The notes under the pieces were generated by a model. That model did not search any database and was not told the origin of the DNA. It saw only the letters and a program-made list of their open reading frames with translations. Positions 21,066 to 33,173 of a stretch of DNA of 64,000 nt are shown here, piece after piece. Both the position numbers and the translations under genes were made by a program. The stretch is from Pithys albifrons albifrons (Eukaryota > Chordata > Aves > Passeriformes > Thamnophilidae): contig NC_092463.1 in assembly GCF_047495875.1 (NCBI RefSeq), forward strand, positions 4,163,057 to 4,227,056. Direction: 5' to 3'. Position 1 is the stretch's first letter; each line of letters begins with the position of its first letter.

Positions 21066-23364
21066 TGCCAGTCACCCCACCCCATGGTGCTCTTAAAGCC
21101 AAAAACCAGTTCCTAGAGGAAGGCACAACAGGGAGAGCAGGTTTGACTTTTGGCTTTTCCCTGCTCTGGGCTTGGCTGTTTTTGCTTTCCCCTTTCCTAT
21201 CTAAAGAGTAGGAACTCTGGGGCTACCCAGCCCTGTTTGGAGGCTGAAACAACCATTTGAGGTTTTTCTAAAAGAAATCTGGCATTTGACTAAAGGGTTT
21301 TCTCCCCTCCCTGCAAGCAGATAATAAATATTTCCCTTTTTGTCAATGGGAATGTTCCTTGCAGAAACCAATGTCTTCTTTTATTCCTCCTTCACCCTCT
21401 GTGGGATGGCCAGAGTGTTGTCCCTTTGGGAAGATCTGTTTTCTCCCTCCCCTCCCTTCCCTTCAGGATACACCAGCCCAGCCCTGGAGTCCTCTGGCTG
21501 GGCCCTCCATATCGAGATCCTGCTGCCTTTCCCTTGGCCAGGGAGAATCAGCCCCTCCTCGGGAGCAGAGCCAGAGGGTCACTCCAGCCAGATCAGGAGC
21601 GACTGGGGATTTGATTCCATGTTACCAATGTGTCTAGACAGCCAGGAGCCTCCAGTGGAGAGAACAGGGAGTATTCCAGGCATTCCCTGGTGTCCAAGGA
21701 GAAATCTTCCCTCCCCAGCACACGTGTGAGCCAGATGTTCGTCCTCACTGTCACTGTGATGATCCACAGACTCCAGAGCTGCAGGAAAGGTGGACTCCTG
21801 CTCTCCCTCCCGTGGTGACATCCCTCAGGCAGGGAGATATGTGTGTCCAGCAAATGCAGAAAGGACTTGGATACAGGTGGAGCAGCAAGGACCTGAACCT
21901 GAGGAACTCCAGCTTTGCTCATTCCATGCAGACTCAGCTCACCTCTGGTATGTCCTGCTGAGGAGGGACTCACTGCAAGCCTGGGATTTCCAGCACTTGG
22001 AAGCACACAAATACCCAAACCTCTTTTTTGTTCACTTGGATGGAGTTTTGAGGAAGAGGAGATTTATATTTAAATAACTCATGGCCCTCCAGTCAAGAGT
22101 CAGGATCTGTAGCCTCAGTGCCACCATGTTGTATTTAGGGCAGAGGAGCAACTTGCTTCTCTTCATCCTAAGAATTATCCCTTCCAGCTTCCAGGGAAGG
22201 TAATTTTTGTTGCTCTTTGTTCACAAATGCAAAACTCTACTGCTGCAGATGGCTTCAAACAGAAAAACTTCTGATCTGGGTAATGTTTTCCCAACTCAGA
22301 AAACTTGCACCAGTTTGGTCTGAGCAAACTCCACAACGAGCACCATCCCTCCTCCATCAGCTTCCAAACACAACTGTTGGGAGCAGCTTGTTCTGCAGCA
22401 ACCTGTGGGACTTTCAACTCCATCTCAAACAAAGAAATCAATAAAAATGCCCAAAGCATCTTTAAGGTGATGTTCCCAGAAAGATTGGAGGGTTCAAGCC
22501 AATGACTCCTCTGTGGTTCTGGTTACTGGAGGCATCATTTGTTGTACCAGCAAACACACCAGGGATTTCCTCGAAAACCCCAAGTCTTTTCAAGTGCCTC
22601 ACAGTGCCAGACTGGTGGGAAAGAGAATCCAGACACTGCTTGGAGATTTGGAGGATTTGACATGTTTTGTATTCAAGGTCTGCAGTTAATAAACATGGAG
22701 CTTGGGAGGACATAAGGCCCTGGGCCCTCACCTCAGCCCTGCTGCAGGGGAGGATGGAGCTGCTGCTCTGCACTGCTCTGGCTCTGCCCCTTTTTAAGGG
22801 AAGTTTGGAAACACATCTGGGGGTTTTGACAGTCTGTGCAGCCTGGCTGTGTTCAGCCTGGCAGGATAAAACACTCTCAGTGTCACTGTGAGGAGCTCCT
22901 GTGCTCTGTAAGGAGGGATCAAAGCAGCAGGTCCTGCCCTTCTGCACTGACAACACTCTCACTGATGGGTTTCTTTGAAAACAACAAATACCGTGGGTTT
23001 GAAGCAAATAAATTCACAATGGGAGAGGCAAAGCATCTGCTGGTGCTGTAGCCCAGGGCTCACTTTGGAGCCCTGCCCAAAGCACAGGTTTCCTTTTGGA
23101 CCCTGACCTGCAGAGCATCCAGAGCACTAATAACAGCTCCCAGCCCTGGGGCTTGTTTGAACTCCTCTTTCAAGAGGGATGTGAGGGTTGAGCTCTCACA
23201 TCTTCACCTGTTTGTGAAGCTGTATCAGGCTGTAACAGGGGCAGCTTGAGTTGCTGAAATATTTTTTTTTGTGTTAATGTTTTTACTTGGATCAGCAGTT
23301 TCTGCTGTAGTTTTGTTCCTGTTGGCACTTAAAGTATCCCTGTATGATACTGGATAGAGGATCA
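21066..23364. other. Intergenic, nothing recognised
   Basis: About 2.3 kb without an identifiable repeat or gene. The longest open frame (minus strand, 22462-23007) has no family resemblance. Confidence 0.4.
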
Positions 23365-23777
23365 TGCATGAGTCCTGTGGGGAGAAGCTGAGGGAGCTGG
23401 GGGTGTTTAGCCTGGAGAAGAGGAGGCTCAGAGGTGACCTCAGCACTGTCTGGAACTCCCTGAAGGGAAGTTCTGGCCAGGTGTGGGTTGGTCTCTTCTC
23501 CCAGGCACTCAGCAATAGGACAAGGGGGCACGATGGGCTCAAGCTCTGCCAGGGGAAATTGGAGAGCAGAAAGAAATTCTTTGCAGAGAGAGTGCTCAGG
23601 CATTGGAATGGGCTGCCCAGAGAGGGGATGGATTCCCCATCCCTGGAGGTTTTTAAACTGAAATTGGCCGTGGCACTGAGTGCCATGATCTGGTAAAGGG
23701 ACTGGAGTTGGACCAAGGGTTGGACTTGATGATCTCGGGGGTCTTTTCCAACCCAATCCTTTCTATCATTCTATGAT
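23365..23777 (+). mobile_element. CR1 LINE, 5'-truncated
   Basis: ORF2 C-terminal remnant beginning [20 protein letters not shown] and ending at AVALSAMIW, then the tail TTTCTATCATTCTATGAT. The remnant is open across the block but carries a short deletion (KLESRKKFF). Confidence 0.9.
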
Positions 23778-23955
23778 CCCATCCTTCCAACTGCCCTGGT
23801 CATACCCTCAAGGCTCTGCTGGTAAGTACTGGGAATTGCTGGTTTTGCTGAGCTGAACTGGGTGGGATTTGGGATCTGCTGGCTGCAGACCCCACGGGGC
23901 TGGAAGCCTTCCCACATCTCAAAGCCTCCCTGCTGCCATCAGCCCCATTCCCTCA

Positions 23956-24000
23956 TGGAATCATTAAGGCTGGAAAAGACCTCGGGGATCATCAAGCTTA
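23956..24000 (-). mobile_element. CR1 3' tail fragment
   Basis: TCATGGAATCATTAAGGCTG followed by GAAAAGACCTCGGGGATCATC is the reversed CR1 terminus. The match then fades. Confidence 0.7.
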
Positions 24001-24869
24001 ACTAACTTTGTGGTCCTGCTTTACAAGTCAGGTTTTTCCAGCTCCAAATCCTCCTGGAATTCTCTCTGCATTCCCTGCAGCCTGCTGGGGTGTTGGTAAA
24101 CCTGAGCACCAGCTCGTTAGGAACGAGAACATGCGTGTTTGATCCTTATTTCCTGCACAAACACCCAGTGGAACCAGTTGGTTTTGCATTTCTTTATTCT
24201 TTGAGTTGAATCCTGCACAAATACGTGCAGTTTTCCCTCCTGGGACAGACATCTGGTAGGAAGCAGCCTGTGTTACCTCCCTTTGCATTGTTTGATCCTG
24301 GATCCCCACTAACCCATCTTTCTATTTTCCCGGAATTTCCTTGCTATCCACAATTAATTAGATGTTGTTACAGCAGCGTGTTGGTTGTCCCTTGGCTCTG
24401 GGAGGTTTCTCACTCTTCACCCAGGCATTTGCTTCTCACTTCCTTATTTTTCTCTGACTTTTTTTTGTTGTTTCCCTCAGTGATAAGATCAAACCGTACT
24501 CCAGGATTTACAAGGTAAAGCTCCTCCTTGGAGAATTCCACAGCAGCGATCAAAGTCCCGGGGGTGGTTTTTATTCCCTGCTGATTAGCCGGGGGCTCCC
24601 CCTGCCCTGCTCAGTGCCAGGGAACGCATCAATTTGATTTAATCGGATTATGCAAAGCGTTTTTGTGCCGTGCAGTGGCGGGATGAGGCAGACAGACACC
24701 TGGCACGGCGCTGGGATTTGGGCATGGAGATGCCCGTGGATGCTGCGGGGGGTGATGCTGGTGTGATCCCTGCGGATTCCCATCGGGGGTTTTCCTTTAA
24801 TTCCCTCAGCAGGAGCAGGAATTGGAGTGGTTTCCCTTCTGCCTCATCCTGGGTGCAGGATGAGCTGTG
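24001..24869. other. Intergenic, nothing recognised
   Basis: No repeat or gene recognised. A short block near 24600-24680 has more CpG than its surroundings. Confidence 0.4.
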
Positions 24870-25000
24870 GGGGATGGTTCAGGGGGGCCTCAGGGGGGGT
24901 CAGGGGGATTCAGAGGGGTCAGGAGGGGTTAGAGGGTGTAAAGGGGGAGTCAGAGGGGTAAGGGGGTGGTCAGGAAGGGTCGGGGGGGTCAGGGACCCCC
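24870..25000. repeat. G-rich imperfect repeat (GGGGTCAG-like units)
   Basis: Irregular iterations of GGGGTCAG and GGGGTTAG with many G-runs of three or more. It is quadruplex-prone on the + strand. It sits just left of a C-rich array with approximately complementary units. Confidence 0.75.
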
Positions 25001-25036
25001 ATTGTCCCAAACCTCCCTATGTCATGCCTCACAACC

Positions 25037-25360
25037 CCCCCTTGGGACCCCTCTGGGCCCCCCTTGGACCCTCCTGAACCCTCCTGGCCCACCTTGGATC
25101 CCCCTCGAACCCCCCTGAACCCGCCTCGAGCCCCCCTGGACCCCTCTGGACCCCCCTTGAACCCCTCTGGACCCTTCTGGACACCCCAGGACCCTCCTGG
25201 ACCACTTTGGATCCCCCTGGACCACCTGGGACACCCCTGGACCCCTCTGGACCCCCCTGGACCCTCCTTGACCCCCTTGGACTTTCCTGGAACCCCCTTG
25301 GACCCTCCTGGACTCTCCCTGGACCCCCCTTGGATCCACCTGAAACCCCCTGGACCCTGC
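25037..25360. repeat. C-rich minisatellite (CCCCTGGAC-like units)
   Basis: About 30 imperfect 9-12-bp units around CCCCTGGACC. The open Pro-rich frames through it on both strands are a consequence of the repeat, not evidence of a protein. Confidence 0.85.
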
Positions 25361-26071
25361 CATACTGACTTGATCCAGGGCAGTGATCATCCCACATTGT
25401 TCCCTGTCTCATTAAAGGGCGTTTTTACCAGATTTTTCCCGCAGGTTATGGCCATCTCCTGCTTTTCCAGCGTATCCAAACCTGGCAGGACAATGAGGAG
25501 CCTCACACCCCCCACCTCAGTCCCTGCCACTGCTCTTGGGCACAGGACATGGAATTCCAGAGTACCGTGGGCAGGATTTCAGATGTGGAGGCAGATTCCT
25601 GGAGCTTCCCATTGACTACTGGGGCATCATCCCTTTTCTTTTTTTTTTTTTTGTCCCTCCACTCTCTGCTGTGTTTTAAGGATTGATATCTAGAGCTGTG
25701 TGACTGTATCACAGTTATCTTTTATTTTTCGTTTTTTAAAGCCCACGTGGTTACAGGGGGAAACACAAACCCAAAGAGGAGACACATCAAAAGGAGGCCA
25801 AATATAGAACATTAAAAAAAATTAAGACAATTTTGAATAATAGCAATGTGTAAGTGGGATTTTTTAAGAAATCTGACAACTTTGAAGCCAGTCTAGTGAC
25901 TCATGAATATTTAGAGCTGACAGTCCTGGGTACAGGATTTTCCTTGAGCTGATTTGGGAAAGTGGTGCTGAACTCCAGAGTGTGATGAGCTCAAAGCAAC
26001 TTGACACCTGAGTTGTGTGAATGCAGTTTCTTTAGTTTGGGGGGTTTAGCAGGAGGGTGATGTTACAACTA
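25361..26071. other. Intergenic, nothing recognised
   Basis: Unique-looking. A T-run lies at about 25637-25652. The AT-rich stretch 25680-25930 contains no gene that I can see. Confidence 0.4.
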
Positions 26072-26125
26072 CAGAATCATGGGATGGTTTGGGGTGGAAA
26101 GGACCTTGAAGTCATCTTACAATTC
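26072..26125 (-). mobile_element. CR1 3' end, left piece of a split copy
   Basis: ACAGAATCATGGGATGGTTT then GGGTGGAAAGGACCTTGAAG is the reversed CR1 terminus. The next CR1 block expected appears only at 26505. Confidence 0.75.
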
Positions 26126-26199
26126 CAAGGGATTTGATGTCAGTCCCTGAGATCTTGTCTGGCTGTGCCACATCTGGGGGAGGGTCAAGGAAACATCCC

Positions 26200-26445
26200 C
26201 TCCCCTGTGTCCCCAATGTCCCCATCCCATCCCCAGGTGTCCCCAGCTGTCACCAGGTGTGTCCCCCGTGTCCCCAAGTGCTCCAGGTGTTTTCCCCATG
26301 TCCTCAGGTGTCCCCAGGTGTGGCAATCCAGCCCTCCCAGGTCCATCTCCATCCCCTATGGCTGCTGATGTCCCCAATCCTGATGTCCCCACGGGGATCT
26401 CTGATGTCCCCCTGGGTTCCCCATGTCCCCAGGAGTGGGATACAG
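26200..26445. repeat. Minisatellite-like GTGTCCCCA/GATGTCCCC array
   Basis: Many imperfect copies of GGTGTCCCCA and GATGTCCCC, 9-12 bp each, lie between two pieces of one CR1 copy. Sequence direction is uniform. Confidence 0.75.
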
Positions 26446-26504
26446 CCCTCCAGGTCCACCTCCTTGGACAGGTTAATCTTCTTGGTTATGGCAGAGAAGA
26501 TGAG

Positions 26505-26617
26505 CCTCCTTCCACTATCCCAGGTCGCTCCAAGCCCTGTCCAACCTGGCCTTGGACACTTCCAGGGTTGGGGCAGCCACAGCTTCTCTGCCCACCCTGT
26601 GCCAGGGCTCACCTTCC
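26505..26617 (-). mobile_element. CR1, right piece of a split copy
   Basis: CTTCCACTATCCCAGGTCGC, then CTGTCCAACCTGGCCTTGGA and GGGCAGCCACAGCTTCTCTG, continuing where the 26072-26125 piece stops in the element. Confidence 0.8.
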
Positions 26618-26829
26618 AGATGCACTGGGGTTTTGAGAGGCAGCCCACTTTGTGAAACCTGCTCCTTTGAGCATTTTGGAGGAGGCTCCTGAGCTTGGAA
26701 AGGGGTCACCAGGCCTGGTTTATCCTCCTTCATCCTTATCTGCCCTGGGAGACCCATGTGGTGTTCCTAAAATGCTGTGAGATGTGAGGAAATAGAAATC
26801 TTGGGGTTCATTTCCCTTTCAGAGCATGG

Positions 26830-26955
26830 AGGAATCCCAGAATCCCAGAAGGGTTTGGATTGGAAAGGGACCTTAAAGAGCATCTCATTCCAACCCCCTG
26901 CCATGGGCAGGAACACCTTCCACTATCTCAGGTTGCTCCAAGCCCTGTCCAACAA
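26830..26955 (-). mobile_element. CR1 LINE fragment
   Basis: AATCCCAGAAGGGTTTGGAT, GGGACCTTAAAGAGCATCTC and CCACTATCTCAGGTTGCTCC appear in standard CR1 order. The copy stops at CTGTCCAAC. Confidence 0.85.
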
Positions 26956-28180
26956 ACAACCTGAAGGGTTTTTCCTGATGGCTTTGACAGGAGAAAAAGT
27001 GGAGCTCAACAAATAATGAAGTGAAGGCTCAGCTCAAGGTCTTGGTGGAGTTTTTGTGATAGAGGTCCCAGGGTGCTGTGGGAGGGCTCTACTCTCAAGG
27101 AAATACTTGGTCTAATAAAAAAAAAGATATTATACATTTTTCCAGATGTATTTAGGGCCAGGAGGCTAAGAGGAAATTCCTAGCTGGATTGCTGTCTGTG
27201 GGATAACACTGTTTCCATGATCTTCCCTGCCAAGAATCACTTAATTATGAGTAATTAAAAAAAAAATAACCCGACCTAAACCAGGCCTTTGATTTGGCTT
27301 GAAAATGCTGAGGGATTTGGGGACAGGAAAATAGAATAAGGGAATAAAGAAGAAAAAATATGAACTGAGTGACCTGTGGGGATGGGACTTGGCAAAAAGG
27401 GGGGGGGAAGGGATGTGGGGCAGCAAGGGGATGCTGTTTATCAGGGCAGGGATTTTGGCAGTGTCCCACACCCACACTGGAGCCAGGGATGCTGTTTGGT
27501 TCCTTAAATAAGCACAGCTTCTTCTCACCAGAAGAATTGTTAATTGTGTCATTTCCCTCTTTATTCTCAGCCCAAAACTCTTGTTTTCTGCAGGGATTTG
27601 GGATTGCTGTGATGGACCAGGGGCTGTTGGCTTGGCCCTGTGTGGAAAGGTGCAGCTTTCCCAGGAAAACCTGATGTGTTTGGACAGGGGCTGGCTCTGA
27701 GATGAGCTGAAAAATCAGAGCCCTGGAGCATTTGTGGTCAAAATTTCAGGGGATTTGTTTAATTTTTCCCTTCCTTGTTAGGGATTTGAGTATGGACCCA
27801 ACAAAACACAACACTTAAAGCAGCAGAACGATTCCAACACGTACCTTGATCCCTGAGAAATTAAATGTTATGCTTCAGCTTTATAGAAAATGGAAAGGGG
27901 AGGAGATTTGAGATTTACCTCCCTCAGCTGCAAACCACTGAGGAAAGCCTGGATAGTCTGAAAAGCTGAGTTGAAAATGTCCTTTGCTAATTGTTTGCCC
28001 TGGAAACGGCCATGGAATGGTTTTCTTTTGAAAATTCTCCAAACCACACCCAGTTTGGGGCTGTTACACACCTGTGCTGGGTTTGGAGGAGCAATTCCCT
28101 TGTCCAGTGGCTTGGGACAGGTTGGTGTGCTCAGAGATGCTTTGGTGGAGCATAAACCCAAGTGGGATTTTTGTGTGGTC
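26956..28180. other. Intergenic, nothing recognised
   Basis: A G-run cluster at about 27397-27431 could form a quadruplex. Otherwise nothing recognised. Confidence 0.4.
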
Positions 28181-28860
28181 ACAGAATCATAGAATTGATT
28201 GGGTTGGAAAAGACCTCCGAGATCATCAAGTCCAACCCTTGGGCCAACTCCAGTCCCTTTACCAGATCATGGCACTCAGTGCCATGGCCAATCTTACCTT
28301 AAAAACCTCCAGGGATGGGGAATCCACCCCCTCTCTGGACAGCCCATTCCAATGCCTGAGCACTCTCTCTGCAAAGAAGTTTTTTCTGATCTCCAACTTC
28401 AATTTCCCGTGGCAGAGCTTGAGCCCATCGTGCCCCCTTGTCCTATTGCTGAGTGCCTGGGAGAAGAGACCAACCCCCACCTGGCCAGAACTTCCCTTCA
28501 GGCAGTTCTAGACAGTGCTGAGGTCACCTCTGAGCCTCCTCTTCTCCAGGCTAAACACCCCCAGCTCCCTCAGCCTCTCCCCACAGCACTTGTGCTCCAG
28601 TCCCTTCTCCAGCCTTGTTGCTCTTCTCTGGACCTGCTCCAGCCCCTCAATCCCTTTCCTGAACTGAGGGGCCCAGAACTGAACACAACACTCAAGGTGT
28701 GGCCTCCCCAAGGCAGAGTCCAGGGGAAGGGTCACTGCCCTGGGCCTGCAGGCCACGCTAGTTTTGATCCAGGCCAGGATCCCCTTGGCCTTCTTGGCCA
28801 CCTGGGCACACTGTTGGCTCCTGTTGAGCTTCCTGTCCCTCACTCCCCCCAGGTCCATCC
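28181..28860 (-). mobile_element. CR1 LINE, longest copy in the window (about 680 bp)
   Basis: Starts at the tail (AATCATAGAATTGATTGGGT) and extends through the full C-terminal ORF2 block to upstream sequence (TTGGCCACCTGGGCACACTG, CTCACTCCCCCCAGGTCC). On the minus strand the remnant reads [20 protein letters not shown] then CCVQFWAPQ. It carries a stop near 28507, so it is not active. Confidence 0.92.
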
Positions 28861-29394
28861 ATGTTATCCTGTAAGGCAGGATCCAAAGGGACAGGGAGGG
28901 CTGGCACAGATACATCTAACCCTGCCAGGGCTGTGGGCTTTGGGCCCTGGCAATATCTCTCCTGTCTCCCAGTGGGGTGGGTGCCCTGAGCCCTGGGCAG
29001 GGGTGGGTTTGCCCTTGCAGGGTGTGTTGCAATGAGATACATCATCAAACCCAGCGAGGACAAATTCCTGGGCTGATGGCTTTGGAAACACTCCTGGCTT
29101 TGTGGCAGGAGGGGAGAGAGCTGGAAGGGATGGAGGGAAAATGTGATGTGGAGGGAAATGGGTGGGGGAGGATGGAAAAGGAGGGGCAGGCTGACCCTGT
29201 GGCATGTTTGGGTTATGATAGGCCTGGGGGCAGTAAAACAAGTGTGAGGCTGGGATGGAGCCTGTGCCTGTAATCTCTTCCCCCAGGTGTTGATCCATCT
29301 GGTTGCCTGTGTGGCCTGGATTCTGTCCAGCCAGAGGGAAAGGTAGGAGGGGGCAATAAAAAGGGGTTTGTACTGATTGCACCTCTCCAAACTC
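28861..29394. other. Intergenic, nothing recognised
   Basis: Purine-rich in 29100-29180. No repeat or gene recognised. Confidence 0.4.
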
Positions 29395-29640
29395 AGAGTC
29401 ACAGAGTGCTTTGGGTTGGAAGGGACCTTAAAGACCATCCAATTCCACCCCCTGCCATTGTCAAGGACACCTTCCACGAGCCCAGGCTGTTCCAAGCCCT
29501 GTCCAACCTGGCCTTGGACACTTCCAGGGATGGGGCAGCCACAGCTTCTCTGCCCAACCTGTGCCAGGGCCTGCCCACCCTCATAGTCAGGAATGCCTTC
29601 CCTATATCCCACCTAACCCTGTCCTCTGGCAGTGGGAATC
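29395..29640 (-). mobile_element. CR1 LINE fragment
   Basis: AGTCACAGAGTGCTTTGGGT, GGGACCTTAAAGACCATCCA, then the GATGGGGCAGCCACAGCTTC block and the CCCTATATCCCACCTAACCC block. Confidence 0.87.
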
Positions 29641-30103
29641 CAGAACATCATGGCTGCACAAAAAACTCCCAGCTCCCAAAATAATGTCACTGTTTGCCTT
29701 CAGCTGTCAGGGGAAAAAAAAACAAACAACAACAACAAAAGAAAGCTCAGACCAGAGAGGGACCAGGATGCTGGGAAGGGAAAAGATACCACATCCTTGT
29801 TTTGGCCCAACAGGTGAGTTCATTGTCTGAAGGTGGCGAATGAAGGGGGGGAGGTGTCACCCACTACTCAGATGGGTGTTTGGGTGCATGTACAGAGGGA
29901 TGTGATAACAGAACATTTATCAAAGGAGAAGGTGGAGCCTGATGCTCCCCTGGGTTGATTGGGAGCTGCCCAGATGCAGCCACTGGGCTGGGCTGGAGGC
30001 AGCAACATCAGGGAGTCACAAGTCGAGGTCTGGCTGCTGCTCAAGAACTGAGGCTTACAGCAAAGACTGAGCTTGACCTTGTCTGGAAAGCTGAGATCTT
30101 CCT

Positions 30104-30489
30104 CAGCAGAGACCCAAACCCAGCACAACCAGGGGGTTGGAATCAGTGCAAGGTACTCAGTGCTCCCTTAGTTAAAATTTGGGCAGAGGTGGGGATGGAA
30201 ACAGCCAGGCTGGCATTCCTGGGTGGGGCAGATGTGCTTGTCTGCCTGGCACCAGGGAACATGCACCCACCAAATTTGTTTGGTCAAAGGTTGGACTTGA
30301 TGATCTTGGAGGTCTTTTCCAACCTGAATGATCCTGGGAAATTCTTCCCCAGCAAACACACTGCAGGGACTGGTGTATGATGCCCAAATCCCAGAGGCTG
30401 GGGCAGGACACAGCCAACCCCTCCTCTTTGTTCAAACCTGTGGCCAAGGCAGGGAAGTTTGGGAAAATCCAAGAGTTTGGTGGCCCAGT
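30104..30489 (+). repeat. 386-bp direct repeat of unknown identity, copy 1
   Basis: Starts CAGCAGAGACCCAAACCCAG and ends TTTGGTGGCCCAGT. About 96% identical to 31925-32307, with the first roughly 130 bp the same. It contains a CR1-like terminal motif in the middle (TTGGACTTGATGATCTTGGA), but the sequence on both sides of that motif is also shared, so it is not simply a CR1. Strand is arbitrary. Confidence 0.88.
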
Positions 30490-30595
30490 TGGAGCCACTG
30501 GTTGCAGTTTGTGCTCTGCTGCTTTTCTAACAGCCCCAAACATCGTCTCAGAGGCCGATTCCATCCCTGTGCATTGTCTCTTTGGTGTGACCAGG

Positions 30596-31008
30596 AATAG
30601 AATCATAGAATGATAGAATGGATTGGGTTGGAAAAGACCTCTGAGATCATCAAGTCCAACCCTTGGGCCAACTCCAGTCCCTTTACCAGATCATGGCACT
30701 CAGGGCCACGGCCAAGCTCACTTTAAAAACCTCCAGGGATGGGGAATCCACCCCCTCTCTGGACAGCCCATTCCAATGCCTGAGCACTCTCTCTGCAAAG
30801 AATTTTTTTCTGCTCTCCAACTTCAATTTCCCCTGGCAGAGCTTGAGCCCATCGTGCCCCCTTGTCCTATTGCTGAGTGCCTGGGAGAAGAGACCAAGCC
30901 CCACCTGGCCAGACCTTCCCTTCAGGGAGTTCCAGACAGTGCTGAGGTCACCTCTGAGCCTCCTCTTCTCCAGGCTAAACACCTCCAGCTCCCTCAGCCT
31001 CTCCCCAC
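30596..31008 (-). mobile_element. CR1 LINE, 5'-truncated
   Basis: Tail at left (AATCATAGAATGATAGAATG), then the C-terminal ORF2 block in reverse, ending CTCAGCCTCTCCCCAC. It lies between the two 386-bp repeats. Confidence 0.9.
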
Positions 31009-31924
31009 GTTGGATCTTCACTCCAGGGCTGGAAAATCCCTTTAAACCTTTTGCACAAAGCCTGTAAGCTTTGACAACACTCTCTTTATGAAAAAAAGCC
31101 CCAGTGACCGTCTCAGGCAGCCCTGGCTGTGATCTTTGGCTGCCTGAGAGAGAGCCACGGGCACGGATGAATAATCAGGATTCCTGTGGCTGCAGAGGAC
31201 AGGGCAATGTATTTGTTCAGGGCAGTGCCAGGCTCTGGCAGGAGCTGGAGCTCTGCTCTGCCCCTTCCTCACCTCCAGGGATGGTTTTCCATGGCTTCAG
31301 CCCCGTGGTGTGGCTCAGCATAGCACATTCCTGATATCCCATCCTGAGTGATGCCGAGCAGGGGCTTTGCCTCCATCCTGCAGTTTTGGGGCAGCTGTTG
31401 ACAAAGATTTCATCACAGTTTGTGTTTAATCCCCCCCTGCACTTCCATCTAAATCACAGGAGAAGGGTTTCCAGGCAGCTCTGACAGCACTGAGGGCACT
31501 GCCGGGGAGGGATGTGGGAATTTATAGCTCTCCAAGTGCTGCCAGTTAATACTCGGGCAGGGCTCTGAGCAGGGAAGGATTTCGGGATTTATCGGGAAGG
31601 CAGGAGCCAGCTGGGGGTATTCCCAGCTCAAGCAGTTGAACCTGCAGGACAGAAGGCTTGATGCAGGGACACAGAGAATGCCATGGGGGGTGGCTGCACA
31701 GCCCATCCTGCCCTGAGAACCAGGGAGGGCATGGCCAGGGGGAAAGCACCATTTTCTGATGCCAGGCAGCTGCACTGGCAAGGAGCTGAGAGATGAGTGG
31801 GTTTTAGGGGTGGGATTTGATGTGCAGCACCTCAAGAGCTGCATCCCAACCCTAAGAAAAGCCGGATGGAGGTGGAGAACAGGAGCAGAGGGCACCTGCA
31901 TGTCCCTCTTGCCATCCCAGGCTC
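31009..31924. other. Intergenic, nothing recognised
   Basis: Sequence between a CR1 and the second 386-bp repeat. It is not itself duplicated elsewhere in the window as far as I can see. Confidence 0.4.
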
Positions 31925-32307
31925 CAGCAGAGACCCAAACCCAGCACAACCAGGGGGTTGGAATCAGTGCAAGGTACTCAGTGCTCCCTTAGTTAAAATT
32001 TGGGCAGAGGTGGGGATGGAAACAGCCAGGCTGGCATTCCTGGGTGGGGCAGATGTGTTTGTCTGCCTGGCACCAGGGGACATGCACCCACCAAATTTGT
32101 TTGGTCAAAAGTTGGACTTGATGATCTTGGAGGTCTTTTCCAGCCTGAATGATCCTGGGAAATTCTTCCCCAGCAAACATACTGCAGGGACTCATGTAGG
32201 ATCAAATCCCAGAGGCTGGGGCAGGACACAGCCAACCTCTCCTCTTTGTTCAAACCTGTTGTCAAGGCAGGGAAATTTGGGGAAAACCAAGAATTTGGTG
32301 GCCCAGT
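31925..32307 (+). repeat. 383-bp direct repeat of unknown identity, copy 2
   Basis: Partner of 30104-30489, in the same orientation, 1.82 kb downstream. About 15-20 substitutions and a few small indels separate the two. The flanks are unrelated. Confidence 0.88.
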
Positions 32308-33173
32308 AGTGCTCTGGGTGCTGTGGTCCATCACCTGAAGCTGAAGCAGCAGCCCATTTCTGAGCTGGATTTTTGCAGGTGAGAAGAAAGGATGATTTTA
32401 TCCTGAGCTCAACAGAAGCTCTTCTCTCCCAGGATTAGCCTTTCCTCTGGCCATGGTGGAATCCTGGTGTGCTGCTTTAGTTAGAGCTGGAGGGGATTCC
32501 CTGCAGCAATCCTGGCTCTGCACCTCAGTCCCCAACTCTGCCCACCAGTCCTGCACCCACATCCTGCCTTCCTGACAGTTTTTCCATTTTAATCTCTTCT
32601 ACTCTCAGTATCTTTGAGTCTCCACTGGCTTGGAAATGTCTTTTTTTATTCTCTCTCTCTCTCCTACCCTTCACGCTACCGTTAGCTTTCTGACATGGGA
32701 GTTATTGGAATAAAAGTAGATTTTTATCTCCCCAGCCTGTTTATTAAACTCTGTCCCTTCTTTCACAACGAGCCACCACCCACCCTCCTGGACGTTTGTC
32801 GATTCAAATCAGCTTTAATCAACTCACAATATTGGACACAGTAAAATTGGATTTCTGAAAGCCCAATAAAGTTGTGCCTCAGATTTCATCACATCGTGTC
32901 GGCAGCCACAGGAAACAGCCCAGGAGAAACTCAGCTGCTAAAAATGGATGAAGGCTCTCCCCAAGAAATACTGACTATTAGTATTCTTATTAACACTCTG
33001 CTGTCAGAAATGACCAGGGGTAATAAATATGGCTGTATCTTTTCCGTGTCCTGCCCATTCATCACTGTCTGCCTGAGCTTCCCATCTGCTGCTCCCCATC
33101 TCTGCATGTGACCCCTCTCTCTGCCCCATTTCCTTGCCCAAAAGGAGCCTTTTGCCATCATGCTGTGACCTTG
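32308..33173. other. Intergenic, nothing recognised
   Basis: Unique-looking. A modestly AT-rich section at 32800-33060 could be conserved, but there is nothing to confirm it. Confidence 0.4.

Noticed and set aside
25019..25615. 198-codon proline-rich open frame
   Set aside because: It is read straight through a C-rich minisatellite; both strands give similar low-complexity frames.
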